Below, piece after piece: positions 33,479 through 43,058 of a stretch of 64,000 bases of DNA (the first letter of the stretch is position 1; every line of letters starts with the position of its first letter). Origin of the DNA: Blakeslea trispora (taxonomy: Eukaryota > Mucoromycota > Mucoromycetes > Mucorales > Choanephoraceae); NCBI GenBank assembly GCA_025331445.1, contig JAIWNE010000127.1:30513-94512 (forward strand), read 5' to 3'. The notes below the pieces were generated by a model. That model did no database searches, had not been told where the DNA came from, and worked only from the letters and a program-made list of their open reading frames with translations. The translations under genes and the position numbers were made by a program.

Positions 33479-34220
33479 GGATGACTGGCTATTTTTTCTT
33501 TTTTATAAATATCTCTTTTTTTTCTCTCTAAATAAAAAGGCAGCTTCGTTCTCATCTATTCTATTTCTACCTAACTTATCACATACGGATCTTTTTGTCC
33601 TTCGAGACTTTATTTTTCTTTATACTTTTCTTTCTTTATATTTTCTTTGTATTTTTCTTTTCCTTGTATTTTCTTTTCTTTGTATTTTCTTCAATTACTA
33701 CACGTTAAACTAAACAAGTCTGCCATATAAGACTACCATAGTTAACCTTCGAATAAACAAGTCTATCAGATTAACATATTCAATTTCACTTTTCGTTACC
33801 CAAACTAAACAAGTCTGCTATATAAGACTACCATAGTTTATTGAACTACCAAGTCCTTTAGAATTAATCAGTTCTCTTTACCTTTTATATTACTAAAAAC
33901 TAAACAAGTCCGCCATATAAGACTATGATAGTTATTGAATTACCAAGTCCATTAGTATTGAACTATTCTTTTTATTTTTCATACTTCTACAACTAAACAA
34001 GTCTGCTTCTAAGACTACCAAAGTTCCTGAATAACCAAGTCCAATAGGATTGAACTGTTCTTTTTACCTTTCTCTTATTTTTCCTCATAAAACTAAACAA
34101 GTCTACCACTAAAGACTATCATAGTTATTACTTATATCTGAATAACCAAGTCGTTAAGATTAACATATTCATATATTCTCTAAAGAAAACTATATTTATT
34201 CCTTTTAAAACCCCTTCTCT
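33479..34220. mobile_element. 742-bp insertion in the Tc1-2 transposase
   Basis: CCTTCTCT occurs at both boundaries (33471-33478 and 34213-34220); deleting one copy with the intervening sequence joins the transposase frame exactly. The insert starts GGATGACTGG and ends CCTTTTAAAACC, with no convincing inverted repeats. It holds a T-rich stretch followed by five tandem repeats of about 95 bp. An 8-bp duplication is typical of hAT or KDZ-type integration, so this may be a non-autonomous element mobilised by one of those. Confidence 0.65.
33706..34165. repeat. Five-copy tandem repeat, period about 95 bp
   Basis: The core AACTAAACAAGTCT followed by AAGACTACCATAGTT recurs at about 33706, 33801, 33898, 33991 and 34091, with AT-rich, more variable spacers containing CAAGTCC or CAAGTCG. 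The outer words AACTA and TAGTT make each core weakly palindromic. The spacers are related to one another, so this is a minisatellite and not a CRISPR array. Confidence 0.85.
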
Positions 34221-35262
34221 CGTACAACAACGTTACAGCTTCAAAACGGGAAATCATTCCGTCAAGTGGCTTCGGACTGTAAACTGAGTCTGGGTACAAT
34301 TCATACAGTCTCAAAAACAGTTAATCCGGGCAAAAAAATTTCAAAAAGCAGGTCGTCCCAAAAAGCTGACACCTACTGACAAGCACTATTGAGTTCATCA
34401 AATGACCAGGGGTGCAGAAAAATCCGCTGTAGACATCTGTAGAGCACTCAAACGTGATCACAGTGTCAGTGTGAGCCGCCAAACTGTTGGTCGGGCTTTG
34501 AATTCTCTTGGTCTTGCTGCTATAGAAAAGGAAAGCCGACCATTAATCACGAAAGTCAATGCGAAGAAGCGTCTTGCATGGTGTCGTGCTCATCGCGATT
34601 GGACTGAAGCTGACTGGGCACGTGTTATATTTACAGATGAAACAAAAATCAACCGGTTTAACTCCGACGGTCGCACATGGGCCTGGATTTGCGACAACGA
34701 GGCCATTCAACCTAGGCATGTTAAGCCGACAGTAAAGCACAGAGGTGGTAGTATCATGCTTTGGAGTGCTGTCACTGCAGCAGGAGTAGGCTGGATGTGC
34801 AAGATCGATGGAAACATGGACAAGACCCTTTATCAGTTCATTTTGGAAGACGAACTGGAACAATCCATCAAGTTCATGTGCGAAGAACTGGGCTTAAACC
34901 GTTCTCAGGTCTGGTTCCAGCAGGATAACGATCCTAAGCATAAGGCCAAAAGCGTGATAAAATACCTCGGAAACCAGGATTATCAAGTCATGGAGTGGCT
35001 TCCTCAATCACTGGACCTAAATCCAATTGAAAATATGTGGTCCCTGTTGAGGCGCCGTCTTAATGAGCATCCAACTCCTCCAAATGGCATGAATGAGCTT
35101 TATGAGAGGGTGCAAGAGGTTTGGTATAAGAAAATTACCATCCAAGACTGTCAAAATGTCATAAATAGTATGCCCAATCGTATAGAACAGTGTATAAAGG
35201 CAAAAGGCTATTGGACAAAGTACTAAAGTGGAGTTAATAAAGATCCTTTTCATTTTTTTATA

Positions 35263-35476
35263 CCTGTTCAAAAGTGTTCAAATGTTTTGTCTGACTTTGA
35301 ATCACTGTAACTTTTGTTACACAAAACCAAATACGGTGATTCAAATTGCGTTAGAAAGAAAGAAGTTTTCTCTACATTTATTAGCTGACGTCATTTCATG
35401 AGATCGAGCTTTAACCCCCGAAAACTCCGAAAAACCGTAAAAAGTGAAAACATTTGAACACTTTTGGACGTCAGTG
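35263..35476 (-). repeat. Right 214-bp inverted repeat of Tc1-2
   Basis: Inverted partner of 33056-33269. Its inner end reads CCTGTTCAAAAGTG next to TA 35261-35262, and its outer end GGACGTCAGTG next to TA 35477-35478. Confidence 0.88.
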
Positions 35477-35478
35477 TA

Positions 35479-38400
35479 TAATTTAACATCGAGATGATCG
35501 ATCTAACTTTAGGAACTGTGTTGTTTCTAAGACGGCATGTGCATTCTACAATGGCGTGTATATATAGCATATACAACGTAATAAATGAGCCAAAGCTAAT
35601 AGCATACATGATCTAAAATTTCTCTACATAATGATGTCGCTATAGTGTATGAGGCTCCAGCCATACGTATGAAAGAAATAGACCTTCAAAATCATTGCTC
35701 TAAGGAAATATAGAAACGCATTATTAAACAACATCTACCTATTCTGGCAATGTTGTGCTCAAGTCATGCAATCTTACCAAATTAGTGAATATATGATGCT
35801 CTGCTTATTTTATAGGTCAGCCATATTCTCATTAATTCAGTGAAACCGAACAAGCGGGTGGTATTGTTAACATCTTCAACTGCTTTTTATGGTAAATTTT
35901 TTTCAGAAGGCGAGTTGTAACCTTTTACCGAATCAAGCTGAAACTATGCAACTTAGTGTTGATATTCGAGAATATTTTCTTTGCATCAACCTAATAACAA
36001 AGGTATGGTCTGAGAAATTCTTTACACTTGAAATAGTTTGCAAAAGCAAGTATGGTTTTAAAACAGATAGTTAAAAAAAAAAGGAAAAGCAGAAAAGTAC
36101 TATGAGAATATAGTTTTAGAACACTATCAGCTTTTTCTCTCTCAAAAATGTATGCACAATATTTGATGAACAACTTACTGCTTCGTTTCCAAAAAGAAAC
36201 CCCTTCTTAATGTGACTGATTTATGTACTCTATGGCGTTACCAATTTAATTGCGTATTCAATTTTTTTTACTAGTTGAAAACAATTTTTCTGCCCAGTGA
36301 TAAATAACATTGATTCTTCTCTATTTGCTTTGATGAGATCACAATTGCTTGATCATAATAATTGGCTTTTAATTACTTGAAATTACATGTTTGTAAATTT
36401 ATTTTGATCTTATTTCTTTTCGCGCATTTAATTGTCCTTTACTGCTTCAAACAACTCGGTTCAATTAGGTTCTCTTTTTATTCGTAATGCTGATTATTTT
36501 GCGTAGTTAATATGAGTAAAATGTTCTACAAGGTGAAATCAAATCATTTGATATTAGGCTTCAAGAAAAAAAAAGAATTCCCTTTAAGTGTTTTGCACAT
36601 TGAACAGCTAAATTTTGTTTGCGGTTTGATCACTTTCAACACGCCATATATCTCTGTATCATCTGATACTTTGGGAGAGCTGATTGATAAATTCTGCAAT
36701 AAAGAATGTCATGAAAAATACAGACAATAAATCACAACTTCTAGATTGATTAAAATACATATTTTATCAAGTCTGAAAGAGATGGATGTTGTTATAATGA
36801 AGTCAATTGAGAAATCGACGGAATTACATTAAAGCAGACTTGTATTCATCACAATAGTTGTACCTGATAATTGCCATTGAAATATAATGCTGCCACTTCA
36901 ATTTTAGAATTCGCTCTTAACTTGATAAACAGAAATGGTGGACTTTTTCTAACTTTACTAACTCACTTCAATTTCTATCGTCTATAATAAGGGTAAAACT
37001 AATGCATCTACTGCTCTAAGGAAAATAAGCTTCCTACTTTGTAAGCCTTTTTATGATTTAATTATTGCCCATCAGCAATGAATTCCTTTCCTTTGTTCAC
37101 TCTTTCTCTTCTTCTCGATTGTATATAAATCATAGAAGAAATAACTATATACTAATTCATTCACACAATGATTATAGTGTTTGAAATTAAAGAAACCTAG
37201 GTTCGGTTTACATTTGTTGAATTTATACTTTCAAGTCGACAGTCTTCTTACATCTAAATAGCTTAGTATTGGCAACCTACAAAAAGCAGAGAGAATCTTA
37301 TTTATGTTTCATTCAATAGATCTCAATTAAAGAGGTTTGCTATCATTATTCTCTTACTTACCATTTCACTTAGTTTGAATAAAACAATTAGTTTGAGCTA
37401 TCTTAAACATGCATATCAATAAAACACATATTTGACTTAATATGTTTTGAAGCCATTCTAGAATAATTGAATACCAAAGATTTAAAGTAAAAGTGATATC
37501 GAACTTCATTTCCTTACAGCTTTCGCAACTATCAATCTTAAGATTTTCTTTTTTACAAATTATGATTAACTTTAACTAAATACATAAATTTTATTAAAGA
37601 TTGTATCAGTCAATTGGGGAAAGTTAAAGGGTTTTAGAGAGTACCAAATACTGTGTTTCTATAATAGAAACCATATAGTAAAATTGTTCTAAAGAAATCA
37701 TCAACGTTGTTTGTCATTATGGCTACATACACCACAAATGCATTGAATACAATAATTTTATTGGTTGATAACTCATTTCAGACCTCCTAAGACGTGAATC
37801 AAATTTAACCCTTTTCTTGAAACCTAAAACATGATTGAAGTTATCTAGTTTTATCAGTTGATTAAACAATAGGTTTTTTAATGAATTTGAAGAGTCTATT
37901 GCTCTATGCTAGTGCTTTCTTTTTCACATAATGAAGTCCAACAAAGTCGTGCCTCTTACTAAAGCATTAGCCAATTATAACCTTAACGTATTACATGATT
38001 TATGAGTCATATTCTGTGTAACGATTATACTTTAGCAGTCCAGAAATGAATTTTCATGATCAAAGCAAACTAATTCTTTATTGAAAATGCTTATGAATGA
38101 GACGAACTTATATTCTTTCAGAAAACCTTGTGACAGTAGCCAAAACATTATTGACCTGACCAACATAGCTTTCTAGCATCTCTAGCGGCTTTTTGTGTAT
38201 ACTTTGCTCATAATCAATCAGCCTGCTTAAAAGTCTACCGAATGCCCGATGCAGTTCCATCGGAACTCCTTATTTGCGTCTTTGTATAACTTCTCACAGT
38301 AAAAACAACAACAGTCTCCAAAGTCTTCTAAGCTATTCAGGAAAAAATAATTATCTTATCATAAATATACAACTTTACTTCTTACCTAAATACTAAAGGG

Positions 38401-38782
38401 ATATATTTTTTTCTAAGTTCCTGTTTTAATGAAAGAAAAAGCTGGTAGAGGCGGAAGACCTTCTTCTTTTTTTCAATAAATCGTCTTGTTATCGATTGCA
38501 GTAATTTTTCTCTAAGCTTTTATTGCCAAGTTATTTTTCTGATAATAACGTTGGTCGCGATTCATTTTAATAAAGGAAAGGAAAGAAACTGAAAAGTCTC
38601 AAAAGATCGCTTGGACTTAAGATTTGCTAAGTTTATGCGTCTTGTTTCAAACACATGTTGACGAAGTATTAAACTTATTACAAAAAAAAAGTTTTTTTGT
38701 ATAGTGAATGTTAGATTGTTTCTTTTTAAGTGTCCTTGAATCTTGCTTGAAGATATACGTACTATCACCATCAAATTAAGTT
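35479..38782. other. AT-rich interior of the KDZ element
   Basis: About 3.3 kb with no recognised gene. A 72-codon frame at 36512-36730 (MSKMFYKVKSNHLILGFK) has a balanced composition but no homology I can name and no partner exon, so I leave it uncalled. Confidence 0.45.
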
Positions 38783-39165
38783 GTGCGTACTATTCAAATA
38801 AGCTTAACGTTATGCACACCTTAAGAATATTTAACAAATACGCGTAACATTCAAAAACTTTGAGTGTTACGCGTTTGTTTGAAATTAAATTAAAATTATG
38901 CGGACTGCTTAAAAAGTTTACTTTTTTCGCGTTACATCAATCTTATTAAAATAACACGCATATTATTTACCATCTATAAATAGTCCGCGTACTATTTACA
39001 ACTGAATAAAAGTGTGCGTAATATCAACAGATTGTAAATACTACGCGTATGATTAATATTTTTTTTATTAAATGCGTAGCACTCAAGTTTTAACAGTAGT
39101 ATGCATATCATAATTCGACAGTTGTAGTACGCGTATTATTTGTTTCATATTTATAGTATGCCTAT
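38783..39165. promoter_or_regulatory. Cluster of about 12 ACGCGT-like motifs
   Basis: Roughly every 30 bp there is a variant of TACGCGTA or TGCGTA: GTGCGTACTATT, ATACGCGTAACAT, GTTACGCGTTTG, TCGCGTTACAT, ACACGCATATTAT, CCGCGTACTATTTA, TGTGCGTAATATC, ACTACGCGTATGA, ATGCGTAGCAC, GTATGCATATC, GTACGCGTATTAT and GTATGCCTATC. CG-containing words are otherwise rare in this AT-rich DNA. The cluster lies just past the 3' end of the KDZ transposase gene. It looks like an array of sites for one DNA-binding protein; the identity of that protein is unknown. Confidence 0.6.
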
Positions 39166-39292
39166 CAATTGTGTTAAAATTGTTTTGTGTCTTCCATTTA
39201 TATTAGACAACATGCGCAATTTTTGTTTGGACCGTAGAAAAAAAAAGTTAAGATATATTTTGGATATTATATGTGCATATGTATATTTAAAA

Positions 39293-42200
39293 TCAATCTA
39301 ATTCTAACAAATTGTCCTCAACAACTATCTCGTCTTCATCGATAAGTTCAATAAGATCGACAAGTGGTTCTTCGATACCGGTTGAGGGCAACAAGGGAGG
39401 AAAAAACTGAGCAATAGATAGTTGATCAAAATCAACATCTTCTCTATCAACTAGAAGAGAAAGAATATTTTCTGTTGTTAAGTCTCCACTCGATTGTAAA
39501 TTAGAGACTTGCTTCAAAAGAGTTTGTGGAACAGTCAACTTAACAATATTTGCATTGCAGATATCATCAAGCAAGTATTTAGCGTTGCTGGGTCGATACT
39601 GCAAATGTAGTTTTCGTTTTTGTAGCATACATTCTATTCCTTGATCTGAGATGGAACCAACACTGAGACTTTTGATTGCATTTTCACATTTAAAATCTTC
39701 AATTGTCAGGTTTCTGATAAACCTTTTAGCTTCATCCTGGTACAGAAAATAAGAAAGAGAAGTCAGTAACAATAGTAACCGAAAAGCAAACAAGCAATGG
39801 CTTACAATCAAAATTAATCTCTTCTATGTTTCTCTTAAGCATCAATAAGTCCTTGATTTCAGTGCTCAAAGAGAGCCTGTTATCAAGTCCATTTTTCTTC
39901 AAATCCTCAACGAGACTTCCAAGAGATAATACTTTCTGCTTTCTTCTTTCTTCTTCAACTTCTTTTCAAATTCAAACAAGTTTTAGTTTCGAGCAAAAAG
40001 CAAAGCTTCAGGTAACTTACCATATTGAAGATCTATCTGCTTGTTAATGCTACTAATTAACAAGGTCGCATCTTTCTTCAGCGAAGCAAGAGATTGCATC
40101 ATCCTGGCAGCAAGGTCAGTCCCTATTTTATTGCAGGGCGGGTTTCAATACAGTTTCTAATTATCTATGTATAATATCATTGATCATACCTAATGTACCA
40201 GGGCGTCTCATTTGCTGCTCTTTGTGCAGAATCATAAAGACCAAATAATCAAGAAGATTATTTATTGTATCTATCTTAATCTTTCGAGCTTGTTTAATGT
40301 GTGCTGCTAACAACGGGTCCTCCAAATTCTTAGGGCGACGCACACCAAACTTTGCTTCGAAAGCCTCCATGTAGTCCTTCAGCTGCTTCTTGCTTTTTTT
40401 TTGTCATAAAGCTTTGTACGCTACTTTTTATCATATTAGATATGCTTCGATGTATAGCATAGAGTATCCGTTTTTCTGCTTACTCGATGTTTTTAGCTCA
40501 AAGAATGTAGCGACAGCTTCCAAGTAAAGAGACTTGTTGTTGTTGCCCAAAGAATTGGCTACAGCAGTGGCTTGGAACTGCTGCAAACCCTTATCTGTAA
40601 GCTTAATAAGCATGGCCTCGGAAAGCTGCTTCCATTGAAATTCCAATCTTTGGAACTCGTTTATGCTCATATTTAGTTATTGAATGCTAAGCAAGCATTC
40701 TTTGTATATCCTTCTGATATGGCCAGCTTCGAGTTGATTGTGATGAGTATCAAAACAAGCGATATATCTATGCTTAGTCAACTTACGAGTCTCTTTCATC
40801 TTTTCTTCTGCATAGTATATTGTAGCATTAGTCAAGAGCAATTGACGTCTGTCTTTTGACATTGAGCGTGTCATTGATATAAATTGACTGGTGTACGACC
40901 AGAAGCGTTCAATGCCTTCACCATCTACTCCTCGTGATTAGCATTAAGTTTAAGTATAAAGTTTCAATACGATATTACCTGTTAATCCAAAATGGTCGCT
41001 GTATCTTGGATTATACTGTATTTGACAATGTATGTTGTGGGCATGTGCATGAAAGATTGGCACTGCATACTGGATGTTGCAGGAGGCCAAAGAAGTAAAC
41101 GTTTTCTGATAAAAAGAATGTTAGGCTTAATTGACAAATGACAGCAGGGTTTTGCATTGGTTTTCTTACTTCAATTTTTTTTTTGCATAAGCATGCAATA
41201 TCATACATGATAGACACTTCTTTTGGTCGTGTCTTCAGAAGACTTTAACAGATGCAAGGGCATACTTGCGACTAGGAAAAGCAAACGATAGCAAGATTAA
41301 TATTTATTTGACATTGTAAATTTATCGCTTACCTTCTCCACCTTCGATATCAAAGAGGCGAATTGGGACTCCATGACGAGCACAGCCCATTGCAAAAACA
41401 CCGTTTACATCATACCTGCCGGTTGAGTGTGCGTTCGTTTTTCTTAACAGCCTTGAACTGGTTGTCAAGATCCTCAATTGAGCACTTGATATTCTTTTTA
41501 GAACGAGCAAATTGATGGCATGTTAAACAAAATTTACCTCAACTTCTTCATTGTCATCATCTTCATATTTTTGACATCAAGGGAAGTTCCCCAAAGTTCT
41601 TCTTCTTCTGCAGTTCGAATTCTATATTGAGCAGCAGATGAATTGGATTTTCGCTTCAACTGGAAATTTCCATCCATTGTAACCATTTTGTGTTCCGATG
41701 CCTAAAATAGGAAAGGGGACAATACAATGAGTAAATCAAGTATCTGATATTTTGATATGTCCATACTTCGCAACCAAAACAGGTGATTGCCTTTGCAAGG
41801 CAAAAAGTTTTTACAAAGAATTCATTTACCAAAAGCATCATGTTTTGGTAAATGAAGTACGAATTATTCAGCAAAACCTTTGAGATAGCAGAATACTACA
41901 AAATAGTTAATGAATTTATTGTCATAGGAATTATGAAGAGTTTGATATTTACTTCATCATCAAAGCCTGCTAGTTGCAGGCCGAATTCATTTATCACTCC
42001 TGTAAAAGAGTGATTTGATACCTCAGCAGCCATTTTGAGTTTATGCAAAAAGCTTAATAACCCAAAATGAACTGCTAAGCGGGGACTTTTTGTAGAACTT
42101 GGAAGCAATTGCATAACCATCAAGGTCTCAAACAAGTTCTTGCAATTGCAATATTCAACATTGGCAACAACGTTGTCTGATTGAAGTTTTATATAAGCAC

Positions 42201-42839
42201 CACGTAAGAAGAATATTTTAGAAAACTTACTGAACATAAAAAAGCACCTGATTTGTGCTGAAAACTTTATCTGACAGGAGCATGGCGAGTTGAATGATAG
42301 AGGTTTACTCAATTGAGGGCCAGGCTCGCCATACAACTCGAATGATTCAAGATAGCACTTGATCATGACATCCTTCTTATCGTTCCACTTTTGTTGGTTG
42401 TCAACACGAATGCTTTCAGAGCTCCGAGGCTCGCTTTCATCGATTCAAATTCTCCTTCTGATGACATAAAAAAGTCATCAATGTAATCGTAACCACTGAT
42501 GTTTTCATCAAAAACACCAGTATCGATTTCAAAATCAATATCAGCATTAGGAGCCTCAGATACTTCTTCAGTTACAACAGGCTCATGTTGCACAATTTCG
42601 GTCTGTTCGGCTTCAAGCAATTGCTTCTGTCTCTTTGCTTCAAGCCTTTTCAACCTCCTTGCTTCTTTCTTTGCTTCTTTCTTTGCTTCTTTCTCTACTT
42701 CTAGCAATGGGTCTAGTATACTATCTAATGGAGCAAAGCCATAGATATTCATCTCATCGGTAGAGTCAGCTTCATAGTAGTACTCATTAATATCGGGGTG
42801 AAGTTCTTGTTTTCTCTTGTTCTTTTTGGGTCTACCCAT
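39293..42839 (-). CDS. KDZ (Kyakuja-Dileera-Zisupton) transposase, multi-exon
   Basis: Start ATG 42839 (MGRPKKNKRKQELHP), with a basic then acidic/Lys-rich N-terminus. Next comes the cysteine region SPCSCQIKFSAQIRC and VEYCNCKNLFETL, resembling the CxC clusters that accompany KDZ transposases, with a 54-nt intron at 42177-42230. The core follows: KMVTMDGNFQLKRKS, FAMGCARHGVPIRLFDIEGG, SIMYDIACLCKKKI, VPIFHAHAHNIHCQIQYNP, DGEGIERFWSYTSQF. These match the KDZ pattern (DGNFxLKR, CRHGxPL, YDIAC, FHAxAHxxxCQ, DGEGIERxWS). Introns lie after the CFGCE, IEGGEG, CKKKIE and FGLT segments. Breaks: single-base shifts near 42415, 41430 and 41245, and TAA at 40677. The C-terminal region ends at 39293. It is probably slightly decayed, or partly affected by sequence error. 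Confidence 0.85.
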
Positions 42840-42885
42840 CGTTTAAAATTTAGAAAAAAAGGGGCAGTTCTGATTAATGCCTCAC

Positions 42886-43050
42886 TTATGACTACTTATC
42901 CCAGAAATCTCGGCCAATCAAAAAAAATTTAGTGGGGTGTATTTAAAGTTGGATTTGGAATTTGGGATTACCGATAGCTGAGCGGTGACTACAGTGTCAA
43001 AAAGTGGGACTGTACCGATGTCCTATCGGCTTCAAAAATTGAAGTGGGGT
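42886..43050 (+). repeat. Right terminal inverted repeat of the KDZ element
   Basis: Inverted partner of 29086-29250, lying about 50 bp upstream of the transposase start codon at 42839, so it probably contains that gene's promoter. It is followed directly by GATGGTAC at 43051. Confidence 0.88.
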
Positions 43051-43058
43051 GATGGTAC
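43051..43058. repeat. Right 8-bp target duplication of the KDZ element
   Basis: GATGGTAC, identical to 29078-29085 and in the same codon phase of gypsy-2. Confidence 0.88.

Larger units (their letters stand above)
33416..35226 (+). pseudogene. Tc1/mariner transposase of Tc1-2 (interrupted)
   Basis: The gene begins at ATG 33416 (MRSISSKQRNDVIALLCNTF), is broken by an insertion from 33479, and resumes at 34221 with a helix-turn-helix reading KSFRQVASDCKLSLGTIHTV. A one-base excess in an A7 run near 34340 shifts the frame before GRPKKLTPTDKHY. TGA at 34390 follows, after which 275 codons are open (34402-35226). The catalytic domain looks complete: VIFTDETKINRF, FQQDNDPKHKAK and LDLNPIENMW, the last two acidic residues 34 apart (DD34E). 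The TGA is explained by one C-to-T change of an Arg CGA codon. The catalytic part is preserved but no full-length transposase can be made from this copy. Confidence 0.85.
33056..35476 (+). mobile_element. Tc1/mariner element Tc1-2 with long inverted repeats (2421 bp)
   Basis: TA flanks at 33054-33055 and 35477-35478. Terminal inverted repeats are 214 bp each (33056-33269, 35263-35476), nearly identical, beginning CACTGACGTCCAAAAGTG. Each repeat also ends, at its inner side, in an inverted copy of its own start (ACATTTGAACACTTTTGGAC), next to another TA. The transposase gene is on the plus strand and is interrupted by a 742-bp insertion. The whole unit lies inside the KDZ element. Confidence 0.9.
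29086..43050. mobile_element. KDZ-type DNA transposon, 13.97 kb, inserted in gypsy-2
   Basis: Terminal inverted repeats of about 165 bp (29086-29250 and 42886-43050) are flanked exactly by the 8-bp duplication GATGGTAC. The element carries a multi-exon accessory gene (30261-31334, plus) and a KDZ transposase (39293-42839, minus). Zisupton elements of this superfamily are known to make 8-bp duplications. Later insertions enlarge it: a palindromic MITE at 29679-29839 and Tc1-2 at 33056-35476. Without Tc1-2 the element would be about 11.5 kb. The outermost bases of the two ends differ (GACCTAG versus ACCCCAC), while bases from about position 11 match well. Confidence 0.88.

Noticed and set aside
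33706..34165. CRISPR-like array
   Set aside because: The period is about 95 bp, the spacers are related to one another, the cores vary, and the context is a eukaryotic transposon with no cas genes.
36512..36730. 72-codon ORF MSKMFYKVKSNHLILGFK as a gene
   Set aside because: No motif, no partner exons and no conserved context; it could be chance in AT-rich DNA.
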